Source: Pseudonocardia endophytica (lineage in GTDB: Bacteria > Actinomycetota > Actinomycetes > Mycobacteriales > Pseudonocardiaceae). From it: a DNA stretch of 64,000 nucleotides. The position numbers and the translations under genes are program-made. The DNA is taken from NCBI RefSeq assembly GCF_004339565.1, contig NZ_SMFZ01000002.1, forward strand, positions 2,852,001 to 2,916,000. The letters are read 5' to 3'. The notes under the pieces were generated by a model. It was not told where the DNA came from, did no database searches, and worked only from the letters and a program-made list of their open reading frames with translations. Below are positions 33,231 through 42,400 of this stretch, in pieces (position 1 is the stretch's first letter; each line of letters begins with the position of its first letter).

Positions 33231-33557
33231 ATGACGGACGTGCTGGCGCCGTGGGCGAACCTCGGGATGCTCGTGGTGGTCGGGGGCGTCGTGACGCTCG
33301 TGCTCGTCGGCGTCGCGCTGACCGACCCCGGGGCGCGACGGTCCGATGTGCCCCGGACCGTCGGGGCGCTGGGGGCCGTGGCGGCGTTCGTCGCGGGGCT
33401 CGCCGTCACGGTGGTCGCGATGCTCGACCCCGCCGACTGGTGGCTCGACCTCGCCGGATGGGGCGTGTGGATCGTCGGCGACGTCGTCGTGTTCGCCCTG
33501 GTCGCTGTGCTGCTCGCCCGAACCCGGCGCTCGGTCCCGCCCGGCCCGGCCGCCTGA
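33231..33557 (+). CDS. Small three-helix membrane protein
   Basis: A 108-residue membrane protein with three hydrophobic stretches at about residues 10-30, 43-65 and 78-97 (ANLGMLVVVGGVVTLVLVGV is the first). A WW pair lies between the second and third. I do not recognise the family. The ATG at 33231 follows AGGATG closely. It is divergent from the hypothetical gene on its left and is followed by the 110-base gap holding a degenerate TGATCGGC element. Confidence 0.6.
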   Translation: MTDVLAPWANLGMLVVVGGVVTLVLVGVALTDPGARRSDVPRTVGALGAVAAFVAGLAVTVVAMLDPADWWLDLAGWGVWIVGDVVVFALVAVLLARTRRSVPPGPAA

Positions 33558-33608
33558 CGTCGCTCCCGCACGTCGTCACCCGGCGCGCCGCAGCTCGCCG
33601 TCAGCACG

Positions 33609-33670
33609 TGATCGGCCACTCCGGCGGAGTCGGGCCACCGGCGGCCGGGATGCTCCGTATGCGCTGATCA
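33609..33670. repeat. Degenerate TGATCGGC-type inverted repeat
   Basis: TGATCGGCCACTCCGGCGGAG starts at 33609 and shares 15 of its first 16 bases with the element at 59915. The opposite arm, reading back from TGATCA at 33665-33670, matches only about 11 of 16 positions. It lies between the end of a membrane gene and the stop of the convergent carbonic-anhydrase-like gene, the same setting as the better copies. It looks like a decayed member of the family; ACTCCGGCGGAGT within it is itself palindromic. Confidence 0.5.
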
Positions 33671-34177
33671 GCGGGTGGCGTCGTCGTGCAGGCCCTTGTA
33701 GTGGACGTAGGCCGCGGAGGACACGTCGAGCATCGTGCGCTCGTCGTCGGAGATCTCCCGGCGGACCTTGCCCGGCACGCCCGCGACGAGCGACCCGGGC
33801 GGGACCTGCAGGCCCTGGGTGAGCACGGCGCCGGCCGCGACCAGCGACCCGGCGCCGATCGTGCAGCCGTTCATGACCACGGCGCCCATGCCGATGAGCA
33901 CGTCGTCGCCGATCGTGCACCCGTGCACGACGGCGCGGTGCCCGATCGTCACGCCGTCGCCGATCGACACGGGGAAGCCGGGGTCGGTGTGCACGACCGT
34001 GCCGTCCTGCACGTTCGACCGCGCGCCGATCGTGATCGGCTCCATGTCGGCCCGGAGCACGCAGGTGTACCAGACGCTCGCGTCCTCTTCGATCGTCACG
34101 GCACCGCTGAGCACCGCGCCCGGGGCGACCCACGCCCGCTCGTGCACGGTCGGGCTCGTCCCGTTGATCTCGATCAT
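33668..34177 (-). CDS. Gamma-carbonic anhydrase family protein
   Basis: A 169-residue left-handed beta-helix protein with hexapeptide repeats. The gamma-CA metal ligands appear as His62 in GTVVHTDPG and in VTIGHRAVVHGC (the H-x4-H pair), and LRADMEPITIGARSNVQDG is the conserved active-site loop. Members range from true carbonic anhydrases to acyl-carrier or transferase-like proteins, so activity is not certain. The ATG at 34177 has GAGGAG seven bases upstream. A 285-base gap with a hairpin and tandem repeat precedes it. Confidence 0.88.
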   Translation of the reverse strand: MIEINGTSPTVHERAWVAPGAVLSGAVTIEEDASVWYTCVLRADMEPITIGARSNVQDGTVVHTDPGFPVSIGDGVTIGHRAVVHGCTIGDDVLIGMGAVVMNGCTIGAGSLVAAGAVLTQGLQVPPGSLVAGVPGKVRREISDDERTMLDVSSAAYVHYKGLHDDATR

Positions 34178-34279
34178 GCGTTCTCCTCGGCGTCGATCAC
34201 GGACACGGCGCGGTGATCGTGCCCGACACGGCCGCACGGGCCGCTACCGGGCCGATCCGGTCAGCTCGCGCACCCCGCG

Positions 34280-34319
34280 TCGGCGTGCCGCACCGGCTGC
34301 AACGGGTGCGGCACGCCGA
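34280..34319. terminator. 15-bp perfect hairpin, probable terminator
   Basis: The arm 34280-34294 (TCGGCGTGCCGCACC) pairs perfectly with 34305-34319 (GGTGCGGCACGCCGA) around a 10-base loop. It lies downstream of the macrodomain gene on the minus strand and about 100 bases upstream of the carbonic-anhydrase-like gene. Another partial copy of the arm (GGTGCGGCGCGCCGA) follows at 34325. No T tract is present on either strand. Confidence 0.6.
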
Positions 34320-34343
34320 GGAGGGGTGCGGCGCGCCGACGAG

Positions 34344-34448
34344 GGATGCGGTGCGGCGGGATGCGGTGCGGCGGGATGCGGTGCGGCGGGATGCGGTGCG
34401 GCGGGATGCGGTGCGGCGGGATGCGGTGCGGCGGGATGCGGTGCGGTG
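34344..34448. repeat. Tandem repeat, seven 15-bp units
   Basis: GGATGCGGTGCGGCG is repeated seven times head to tail from 34344 to 34448; the first six units are identical and the last ends GCGGTG. The unit is a multiple of three, so the array is open in several frames (for example Met-Arg-Cys-Gly-Gly), but it has no gene context and ends 14 bases before the macrodomain stop. It resembles a minisatellite (VNTR) grown from the adjacent GGTGCGGC hairpin sequence, and copy number may vary among strains. Confidence 0.9.
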
Positions 34449-34462
34449 GGGCAGGCGCCAGG

Positions 34463-34975
34463 TCAGGCGCCGGCGGCGTCCCGGAAGGCGTGCAGCACGT
34501 CGTCGCTGAACAGGACGAAACGCGCCTCCTCGACCTGCGCGCCCGCGTCGCGGACGGTGGTGACGGCGATCCGTGCGGCGTCCGGGACCGGCCAGCCGTA
34601 GATCCCGGCCGAGACGGCGGGGAACGCGACGGTGCGGGCGCCGAGCTCGTCGGCGACGCGCAGCGACTCGCGGTAGGCCGAGGCCAGCAGGTCCGACCGG
34701 TCCTCCGACGTCGCGTACACCGGACCGACGGTGTGGATCACCCAACGGGCCGGGAGATCGCCCGCGGTGGTGGCGACGGCCTGCCCGGTCGGCAACCCGT
34801 CCCGGTAGTCGCCGTCGCGCAGCTCCTGACACGCCGCCAGGATCGATGGTCCGCCGCGTCGGTGGATGGCGCCGTCGACGCCACCGCCGCCGAGCAGCGA
34901 CGAGTTCGCGGCGTTCACCACGGCGTCCACCCGGGCCTCCGTGATGTCACCGAGTTCCGTCACGATCCGGGTCAT
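34463..34975 (-). CDS. Macrodomain protein (O-acetyl-ADP-ribose deacetylase-like)
   Basis: A 170-residue stand-alone macrodomain of the MacroD/YmdB kind. VDAVVNAANSSLLGGGGVDG followed by AIHRRGG is the ADP-ribose-binding and catalytic loop, and FPAVSAGIYGWP the second loop. Such proteins remove acetyl from O-acetyl-ADP-ribose or ADP-ribose from proteins and nucleic acids. Its ATG overlaps the stop of the 5-FTHF cyclo-ligase-like gene (ATGA), and it is the last of a probable four-gene operon that begins with a NUDIX gene. Confidence 0.92.
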   Translation of the reverse strand: MTRIVTELGDITEARVDAVVNAANSSLLGGGGVDGAIHRRGGPSILAACQELRDGDYRDGLPTGQAVATTAGDLPARWVIHTVGPVYATSEDRSDLLASAYRESLRVADELGARTVAFPAVSAGIYGWPVPDAARIAVTTVRDAGAQVEEARFVLFSDDVLHAFRDAAGA

Positions 34976-35742
34976 CTACGAACCTCCTCGGACAGCTTGC
35001 GCAACAACGGGATCGACGCGATCTTCTCGTCGGTCAGCGACTCCCAGACGATGCCGCCGGACGGGCGCTCCCGCCGGTGCTCGCGGCAGTCGACGATCCG
35101 GTCCGGCGTCACCACGAGGTCGACGGGCGCGTCGTGCGACGCCCACGGAATCTCGCCCGCCGCACGCACCTGGAGCTCGTGCACGGTCGTGACGACGAGC
35201 GTGTCGTCGCCGATCAGTCCCGCCTCGCGGGCCAGCGCGAACTCCAGGTCGGCGAACCCGCCGCCCTTGCCGAGGCGCGCCCCGTCCTCGCCGACGGCGA
35301 CGCACCCGGTCACGACGAGGCCGACCGGCTCGAGCTCGTCCACCGCCACCCTCCGTGCCGACCGGGTGGCATTCTTGATCGACACGGCCTTGCGCGGCGG
35401 GTCCGCGAGGTGGTCCGGGTCGAGGAGGAAGAACGGGTCCTGCTCGGCCAGCTTCGGCACGGCCATGTAGACGGTCTTGCCGTCCTCCAGGGCGTACTGC
35501 CGGACCGGGAGCTGCGCGGAGTCCGGATTGGATTTCACGGTCCGCGCGGCTCCCCATGCGTCGGTCTCACGCAGACGACGGGCGGCGGCCTCGGCGCCGG
35601 TGAAGTTGGAGATCCGGTTCCGGGCGCCGGGGAAGCGCGCCACCTTCGCCTCGGTCAGGGCCGTCCAGACCTCGTCGCGCAGCGCGGCCTTGCGCTCCAG
35701 GACCTCGGCGTCGCCGCCGGCGTCGCGGTCGTGGCGTCTCAC
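34972..35742 (-). CDS. 5-formyltetrahydrofolate cyclo-ligase-like protein
   Basis: A 256-residue protein of the MTHFS superfamily, closest to the longer MTHFSD-like branch: FPGARNRISNFTGAEAAARR, SNPDSAQLPVRQYALEDGK, VGLVVTGCVAVGEDGARLGK with GGGFADLEF. True 5-FCL converts 5-formyl-THF to methenyl-THF with ATP; whether this branch does so is unproven. Three conserved Pro/Arg/Gly blocks are intact. It sits 27 bases downstream of the Rho-N gene and overlaps the macrodomain gene. Confidence 0.75.
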   Translation of the reverse strand: MRRHDRDAGGDAEVLERKAALRDEVWTALTEAKVARFPGARNRISNFTGAEAAARRLRETDAWGAARTVKSNPDSAQLPVRQYALEDGKTVYMAVPKLAEQDPFFLLDPDHLADPPRKAVSIKNATRSARRVAVDELEPVGLVVTGCVAVGEDGARLGKGGGFADLEFALAREAGLIGDDTLVVTTVHELQVRAAGEIPWASHDAPVDLVVTPDRIVDCREHRRERPSGGIVWESLTDEKIASIPLLRKLSEEVRR

Positions 35743-35769
35743 GCCTCCCAGTGTCCCGGGCTCCGACGT

Positions 35770-36024
35770 TCAGTGGTCGCGCAGGGCCTCGATCAGCTCT
35801 TCCTTGGTCATGTCCGAACGGCCGTCGATGCCGACCTTCTTGGCCTGCTCGTAGAGCTGCTCCTTGGTCATGTCCTCGTAGGTGCCCGCCTCGCCACCGC
35901 GCTTGCCGACCGTCGAGCGCCCCTCGTTGGCCGACGCGTTCGCGATCCGCGCCGCCTTCTCCTTCGACGCGCCCTCGTCGCGCAGGGCCTCGTAGGTCTT
36001 CTCGTCCTTGATGCTGCTCGCCAT
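35770..36024 (-). CDS. Small Rho-N (SAP-like) domain protein
   Basis: An 84-residue basic/acidic protein. The N-terminal half (KDEKTYEALRDEGASKEKAA, RIANASANEG) matches the DUF7218-type short proteins, and the C-terminal half is a Rho termination factor N-terminal domain: MTKEQLYEQAKKVGIDGRSD, MTKEELIEAL. It probably binds nucleic acid. It starts at the ATG at 36024 and lies between the NUDIX and the cyclo-ligase-like genes with gaps of 28 and 27 bases. Similar proteins are often stress-induced, but no stress promoter could be identified here. Confidence 0.8.
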   Translation of the reverse strand: MASSIKDEKTYEALRDEGASKEKAARIANASANEGRSTVGKRGGEAGTYEDMTKEQLYEQAKKVGIDGRSDMTKEELIEALRDH

Positions 36025-36052
36025 GCCCGTCGGGTACCCGCGATCCGGCGGA

Positions 36053-36541
36053 TCAACCGATGCCGACGGTGTCGAGGAGCCGGTCCAGCAGCGGCAGCTG
36101 ACCCTTGACGATCTTCTGACGCGCGGTGTCCAGGTCGAACCACTCGGCTCGGTCGATCTCCGGGAAGCGCAGCGTCCGGCCCGACCTCGGAGGCCACTCG
36201 ATCTCCACCCAGCTGCCGTCGTCGGTGCGGTCCGCGACGGCCTCGGCGCCGGTGAACCCGGCGCCGTCCAGAGCGAACGCGGCGACGATCTTGCGGGACT
36301 GCCGCACCGTGCCCAGGTCGACGGCCTCGCCGTCCGGCGGCGGAGCGCCGATCTCCTCGGTGAACTCGCGCCGCGCGGCGTCCAGCGGCTGCTCGTCGGG
36401 GCCGTGCTCGCCCTTCGGGATGGACCAGGCCGCCTCGTCCTTGCGCGCCCAGAACGGCCCGCCCATGTGCCCGAGCAACACCTCGACACCGAACTCGCCG
36501 CGCCGGTGCAGCAGCAGACCGGCACTGGTCACCGGAGCCAT
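36053..36541 (-). CDS. NUDIX hydrolase
   Basis: A 162-residue NUDIX protein. The Nudix box is GEHGPDEQPLDAARREFTEE (residues 44-63) with the REF-x-EE-x-G core intact, preceded by WSIPKGE. It opens with TSAGLLLHRRG and ends in DRAEWFDLDTARQKIVKGQ, like bacterial Ap4A/NTP-processing enzymes annotated as DNA mismatch repair or diphosphatase types. It heads an operon with Rho-N, cyclo-ligase-like and macrodomain genes. ATG start at 36541. Confidence 0.9.
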   Translation of the reverse strand: MAPVTSAGLLLHRRGEFGVEVLLGHMGGPFWARKDEAAWSIPKGEHGPDEQPLDAARREFTEEIGAPPPDGEAVDLGTVRQSRKIVAAFALDGAGFTGAEAVADRTDDGSWVEIEWPPRSGRTLRFPEIDRAEWFDLDTARQKIVKGQLPLLDRLLDTVGIG

Positions 36542-36621
36542 GGCACCTCCCGTCGTTGTCGACGACCCGAACCCCCGCCGGACCCTAGTAGGCCCCGGTT
36601 TCTGGTCGGACGCCCAGTAGT

Positions 36622-36639
36622 TCCGGGGGTTCCCCCGGA
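36622..36639. promoter_or_regulatory. Palindrome between NUDIX and DedA genes
   Basis: TCCGGGGG (36622-36629), TT, CCCCCGGA (36632-36639) is a perfect 18-base palindrome in the 164-base divergent gap between two operons. Its tight loop argues against a terminator and its position favours a regulator site. No cognate regulator is adjacent. Confidence 0.35.
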
Positions 36640-36705
36640 GACGGCCCCACCGGCTCCGTCGGCTGCCTACGGTCGGCGGCGTGCCCGTCTCGGGAGGGAA
36701 GACTG

Positions 36706-37437
36706 ATGGACGACGCGACCACCGGTGACCGGGAGGCCGCCGCGCCGGCCGGGCCCCGCGCGGCCACCGGGACGTGGCGGGACGCGCTGCCGTGGGACGG
36801 GCCGGCCCGTCGTGGCGACACGGTCCTTCTCTGGCTGATCGTCGGCGTCATCGTGTTCGCGATCGCGACGTTGCCTCTGCGTCCGCTGCTTCTCGCCTCG
36901 CACCCGGTTCTGGTGGAGTTCGTGACCGGCGGCCTGTCCGCGATCGGGGCGGGCGCGGCGTTCGCCCGGATCGGCGAGACCTCGCTGTGGCTGGTCGTCC
37001 TCGCTGGCGTGGTCGGGATGGCCAAGTTCGACTGGCTGTTCTGGCTGGCCGGACGGCGGTGGGGCGAGCGGGTGGTCGCGATGTTCGCGCCGGGGGAGCG
37101 GGCCCAGCGGTTCGTCGCGCGGGTCCGGGCCTGGCCGCCGTGGGTGCTGCGTGCGGTGCTGGTCGGCGCAGCGCTGCCCGGCATGCCGGCCGGTGCGCTG
37201 TTCGCGCTCGCCGGGCTCAGCCGGGTCGGGATCGCGACGTTCCTGCTGTTCGACCTGCTCGGGGCGCTGCTCATGACGGGGATCGTCGCCGGGCTCGGGT
37301 ACGGCATGGGGCAGAGCGCCGTGGACGTCGTGCTGGTGATCGACTCCTACGCGTCGTGGATCAGTATCGGGCTCATCGCGGTGGTCGCGTTCCTGGCCAA
37401 CCGCCGGGCGAGACGACGCCTCGTCACCCCGGCCTGA
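36706..37437 (+). CDS. DedA/VTT family membrane protein
   Basis: A 243-residue membrane protein with about five helices. The FDWLFWLAGRRWGERVVAMF segment and the later PPWVLRAVLVGAALPGMPAG segment resemble the E-x-GRR and R-x-IPG-R motifs of the DedA/SNARE-associated (VTT) family. DedA proteins are linked with undecaprenyl-phosphate and lipid recycling. The key acidic residue usually before the first G is replaced here by D, so the function is less certain. A GGGAGGGAAG ribosome site precedes the ATG. It converges on recD with abutting stop codons. Confidence 0.65.
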   Translation: MDDATTGDREAAAPAGPRAATGTWRDALPWDGPARRGDTVLLWLIVGVIVFAIATLPLRPLLLASHPVLVEFVTGGLSAIGAGAAFARIGETSLWLVVLAGVVGMAKFDWLFWLAGRRWGERVVAMFAPGERAQRFVARVRAWPPWVLRAVLVGAALPGMPAGALFALAGLSRVGIATFLLFDLLGALLMTGIVAGLGYGMGQSAVDVVLVIDSYASWISIGLIAVVAFLANRRARRRLVTPA

Positions 37438-39438
37438 TCACCGGACGGCGAGGCGCTCCCGCAGCCCGCTCGCCCGCCCCGCCGGACGGGCGATCGCCGC
37501 CCGGACCGCCTCCTCCGTGCCGAGCAGCCGGACGCGTTTCCGGGCGCGGGTGACGGCGGTGTAGAGAAGTTCGCGCGTCATCACGGGCGAGTCGGGCGGC
37601 GGCAGCACGACCGTCACCGCGTTGAACTGGCTGCCCTGGCTGCGGTGCACGGTCATCGCCCAGACCGTCCCGACCGCGCCGAGGCGGGCCGGCTCGTACC
37701 CGGTCGGGACGCCGTCGCGGGAGAACACCGCGCGGCGGCCGTCCGGGGTCCGGACGACGACGCCGGTGTCGCCGTTGAACAGGTCGAGGTCGTAGTCGTT
37801 CTCGGTGACGAGCAGGGGTCGGCCGGGGTACCAGGGGGCCTCGGCGTCGAAGCCGGGCCGGGCGGCGGCGAGCCAGCGCTCGACCTCGCCGGTCCAGCGC
37901 GCGACGCCGTGGGGACCGCGGCGGTGCCCGCACAGCAACCGGTGCTCGTCGAGCACCCGCAGCGACTGCTCGGCGTTTCCCTCGGACGCCGCGCCGATCA
38001 GGTCGCCGCCGGCCCGGACGACCTCGGCGCGCAGCGTCGCGAGCCCCTCCGCACCGACCGTCTCCGGATCGGCCTCGACGAACGACAGCTCGGCAGAGCC
38101 CGATCGCAGCAGCTCCACGGCCCGGTCGGCGTCGTCGCCCTGCACGGCGGCGGCGAACGCGGCGATCGTGCCCTCGAACCGCCAGTTGCGGGTCAGCCTC
38201 ACGACCCCGTGCTCCACTCTCTGCGGCGGACACGGTTCGCCGGGTCCCGCGGCGGCCTGCTCCGCGCCGGATCCGAGCGGGCGCCGGTCCGCGCGGAACG
38301 CCCCGCACGCCACCAGCGCGTCCTGCAGTTCGGGTTCCTCCGGACCTCGTGCCAGAGCCAGATCGCCGAGCACGGCGCCCGCCTCGACGGACGCCAGCTG
38401 GTCGGGATCGCCGACGAGGACGAGGCGGGCGTCCGGCCGGACGGCGTCGAGCAGGCGCGCCATCATCGTCAGCGAGACCATCGACGTCTCGTCGACCACG
38501 ACGACGTCGTGCGGGAGCCGGTTGCCGCGATGGTGGCGGAAGCGGCCGGTCGTTCCCCTGGCTCCGAGCAGCCGGTGCAGCGTCGACGCCGACGTGCCGG
38601 CGACCGCGCCCCGGTCCGCCTCGGGCATGGTGCCGACGGCGTGGGTGACCGACTGCGTCAGGCGCGCGGCGGCCTTCCCGGTCGGCGCGGCGAGCGCGAC
38701 CCGCAGTGGCGGCCTGCCCGGGACGGCGCCGTGCAGGTAGTGCAACACGGCCAGCAGCCGTGCCACCGTGGTCGTCTTCCCGGTGCCCGGCCCGCCCGCG
38801 ACGACGCTGACCGGACGTAGCGCGGCGACGGCGGCGGCCAGCCGCTGGCGCTCCGCACCGGGTTCTCCGAGCAGGCGGTCCAGTGCCGCCCGCAGCCGCT
38901 GCGGGTCGACGGCGGTGACCGGGCCGGAGCGTTGCTGGAACTGGGTGCGGACCAGCTCCTCCTCCTGCCAGTACCGCTCCAGGTAGAGCAGGTTCCCGAC
39001 CAGCCGCAGCGGGCACCCGGGCGGGGCGTGCTCGCCGTCGGCGACGAGCGGGCTGGCGGCGCACTCCGCTCGCCACGCGGCGGGCTCCGGCCACGGCAGC
39101 GTCGACACGTCGACGACGACCTCGCCCTCGGGAGCGGCGGTCTCGCGCACCTCGGTCAGGTCGACGCAGACCGAGCCGCTGCGGATCGCGCGTACGGCGA
39201 GCGCCGCGGCGAGCACGACCGACTCCGGCTCGGCGGATCCACCGGGCGGCAGGCCGGTCGGGTCACCGCGCCCGCCGAGCCGGGCCAGCCGCCGGGCCAC
39301 GTGCACGTCGCCGGGTGCGAGCACCTCGGCCTCGTTGAACAGCGCGAGCACCCCGGTCGCGGTGCGGGCGACACGGGGGCCGTACGGGTCGCGCTCCGGC
39401 CGCGATGGTGTCGTGGCGGGAGCGTCGGTGGCGGTCAC
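37438..39438 (-). CDS. recD: Exodeoxyribonuclease V alpha subunit (RecD)
   Basis: A 666-residue SF1B helicase of the RecBCD complex. Walker A is GGPGTGKT (residues 215-222), Walker B VVVDETSMVS, followed by LVGDPDQLASVEAGAVLGDL, and the C-terminal motif VHRSQGSQFNAV with the final YTAVTRARKRV block. RecD drives 5'-to-3' unwinding in double-strand break repair. The GTG at 39438 overlaps the recB stop (GTGA). The region between residues 370 and 400 has an acidic/Gly-rich insertion. Confidence 0.92.
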   Translation of the reverse strand: MTATDAPATTPSRPERDPYGPRVARTATGVLALFNEAEVLAPGDVHVARRLARLGGRGDPTGLPPGGSAEPESVVLAAALAVRAIRSGSVCVDLTEVRETAAPEGEVVVDVSTLPWPEPAAWRAECAASPLVADGEHAPPGCPLRLVGNLLYLERYWQEEELVRTQFQQRSGPVTAVDPQRLRAALDRLLGEPGAERQRLAAAVAALRPVSVVAGGPGTGKTTTVARLLAVLHYLHGAVPGRPPLRVALAAPTGKAAARLTQSVTHAVGTMPEADRGAVAGTSASTLHRLLGARGTTGRFRHHRGNRLPHDVVVVDETSMVSLTMMARLLDAVRPDARLVLVGDPDQLASVEAGAVLGDLALARGPEEPELQDALVACGAFRADRRPLGSGAEQAAAGPGEPCPPQRVEHGVVRLTRNWRFEGTIAAFAAAVQGDDADRAVELLRSGSAELSFVEADPETVGAEGLATLRAEVVRAGGDLIGAASEGNAEQSLRVLDEHRLLCGHRRGPHGVARWTGEVERWLAAARPGFDAEAPWYPGRPLLVTENDYDLDLFNGDTGVVVRTPDGRRAVFSRDGVPTGYEPARLGAVGTVWAMTVHRSQGSQFNAVTVVLPPPDSPVMTRELLYTAVTRARKRVRLLGTEEAVRAAIARPAGRASGLRERLAVR

Positions 39439-42400
39439 GCGGGGACTCCGTCCAGCAGGTCGGACAGGTCGGACACGAGCGCGGCGGGCGGGCGCCAGGC
39501 GAACACCCCGCAGGGCGCGGAGAGCTCGCCCTCGCCGGTGAGCGGGGTGGCCGGACCGCACATGCCGCGCAGGAACAGGTACCCGACGCCGCCGAGGTGC
39601 GTCTCCGGTGCGTAGCCGGGCACCCGCCACCGCAGGTAGCGGTGCAGCGCGACGGCGTAGAGCAGGGCCTGCAACGGGTAGTGCGCGTCCACCATCGCGG
39701 CCCGCATCGCCGACGCGGTGTAGTGCGCCGCCACCAGCGGGACCCGCCCGCTCGGTCCCTGCGGGCCGAGCCAGTTCGTCTTGTAGTCGACGACGACGAA
39801 GCGCCCGTCGACCCGCAGAACCGAGTCGATGCTGCCGGTCAGGTAGCCGCGCAGCGGCTGGCCCGCGAGGTCGGGGGAGTCGAGCGCGTCGGCGTAGCCG
39901 TGCAGCACGTCGTCCGGACCGAGACGCCTCGCGACGGCGGCTCCCACGGCGGCCAGCGTCAGCTCACCGGACGGCGTGTCCCCACCGGCCAGGGGCAGCT
40001 CGAACTCCAGCTCGGACAGCCGGTCGCGCGGGACGACGTCGGCCAGTGCCCGCCCGGAGGTGAGTGACCCGAGCGGCGTGCGCAGCACCGGGACCAGAGC
40101 GTCGGCCAGCTCCGACGGTTCGACGGCCGACGGCTGGCGGCCCAGCTCCTCGGTGATCCGGTCGACGAGCTCGGCGCGCAGGGCGGCGTCCCCGCCGGAC
40201 GCCGTCCTCGTGTCGACGTTCTCCAGCACGGCGTGCACGAGCGTGCCGAAGTCGGCCCCCAGCGGCAGGTCGGCCATCGGGGACGGCATGGACGCCGCGC
40301 CCACGGCGACCGGGCCGGAACCAGGCCCGGTGTCCGGCTCGTCGACCGTTCCCTCCTGCTCCGGCTCGCTGAGCACGCCGGGTGCGGTGGTGGCCTCCGG
40401 CTCGTCGTCGGCCGTGTCGAGGGCGTCGACGGCGCGGTGCGCGGCGTGGGCCCGGGCGGTCAGCGCCGTGTACGACGTCCGCCGCCACGCCGTGTCCAGC
40501 TCCCGGCGGAACTCCGCGACCTGCGGCTCGTCGCGCTCCCCGGCCGTCACCGGTGGCACCGGATCCCGGTCGGACAGCGTCTCCACCGACACCCCGGCGG
40601 GGGCGAGACGCTCGCGGAACAGCTGCAGTGCAACGGCATCGCCCGGTACCTTGACGGCGGCGGGCGGACCGTGACCCGGCTCGGGCCGGCCCACGAGCAT
40701 CCGGTGCAGCGCGGAGGCCTTCGTGGTCGTCGTCGGCGCCCACCACGTGACGACCTGGCTGCAGGCGCGGGTGAGCGCCACGTACAGCAGGCGCAGGTCC
40801 TCGCCGGACTCCTCCTCGAGGTGGCGCTTCGTGTGCTCCTCGTCGCGCTGTGCGCCGATGTCGAGCTTGCGGACCGGACGGCCGGCGACGGTCTCGTGGT
40901 AGAGCAGCGTGGCCGGCTTCTCGTTCACCCACCGGTCCCACGCGAACGGCAGGTACACGACCGGGAACTCGAGGCCTTTGGAGCGGTGCACGGTGACGAT
41001 CTGGACGGCGTCCGCGTCCGACTCCAGCCGGCGGCTCCGTTCGGCCGACGTGTCCCGGGCCGCCTCGCCGATCCGGTGCCGCAGCCACTCCGTCAGCGCG
41101 GTCGGGCCGAGGCGCCGCTCCAGCGCCGCGGAGTGCAGCACCTGGCCGACGTGGCGCAGGTCGGTCAGGTCCCGCTCGCCGTCCGGGCGGTGCAGCAGCT
41201 GCTCGGCGGGGTGGCGGCGGGCGAACACCGCCTCCAGCATCGCCGCGACGCCCCGCTCGGCGAGGATCGTGTGCCAGGCCCGCAGGTCCGCGCCGAGCTC
41301 GTCGACCAGACGGTCGGCGTCCGGGCCGCACAGCTCGGCGACGGTGAGCCCGACGAAGCGGGTCAGCGCGGCGGACCGCAGACGCAGCGACAGGTGCGGC
41401 AGCTCGACGGCCTCGAGCAGCGTCAGCCAGTCGGTCGCGGCCGCGGTGGCGAACACGCTGGCCGTGCCACCGAGCACGGCAGGCACCCCGGCCCCAGTGC
41501 ACGCGTCCCGGATCTGCACGCCCTGCGCGTTCGTCCGCACGAGGACGGCGATCTGCCCGGGGCGCAAGGGCTTGCCGTCCCACGTCGCGCCGGAGGCGAG
41601 CAGCTCCGACAGGTCGGCCGCCGCGTCACGCGCCACCACCGGCCGCGCCTGCGCCACCTTCGCGAGTCCGCCGTCGTCGGCGCCGATCCGGTCCCGGTCC
41701 ACGACGCGCAACCGGACCGGGTCGTCCGACGGGGCCCCGGCGAGCCGCCGTTCGGCGTGGTGGGCCTTCACGGGCAGCACCAGGATGTCCTGGTGACCGA
41801 GCGCGGCCTGCCCGAGCACCGCCTCGAGCGCGTCGAGCAGCGCGGAGTCGCTGCGCCGGTTCGTGTCCAATGTGGCCATACGGTCGGCCTGGTGCGCCGC
41901 CTGCAGGTAGCTCTGCACGTCGGCGCCGCGGAACGCGTAGATCGCCTGCTTCGGGTCGCCGATCAGCACCAGGGTCGTGCCGGGGGCGTGGTGGAACGCC
42001 AGCTCCAGGATCTCCCACTGCAGCGGGTCGGTGTCCTGGAACTCGTCGACGAGCACGACCGAGAAGCGGGACCGCAGCCGCTCCCGGGCCGCCGGCCCCC
42101 GCAGCGGGTCGCGCAGCGCCCGCGCGAGGCGGGTCAGCATGTCGTCGTAGCTGTAGAGGCGCAGCCGGCGCTTGCGGGCATCCACCTCGGTGCGCACGGC
42201 GGACGCGAACGAGTACCGGGTGGCCGCCGCGGAACCGGGGTCGGCACCGGACGGCTCCAGCTCGGCCTGCGGGTCGGCGACGGCGGCGCGGGCCAGCGCC
42301 ACGGCGTCGTCGCGGCTGAACAGGGGCCGTCCCGCCCCTTTCGCGGCGTACTTGCGCAGGTAGAAGTCGTCGACGACCTCGGTGACGACATCGTCGATCT

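Noticed and set aside
34344..34448. Possible CRISPR-like array
   Set aside because: The 15-bp units are directly adjacent with no spacers and no cas genes are nearby; it is a simple tandem repeat.
34346..34509. Open frame encoding Met-Arg-Cys-Gly-Gly repeats
   Set aside because: It is created by the tandem repeat, has no ribosome binding site and continues antisense to the macrodomain gene.
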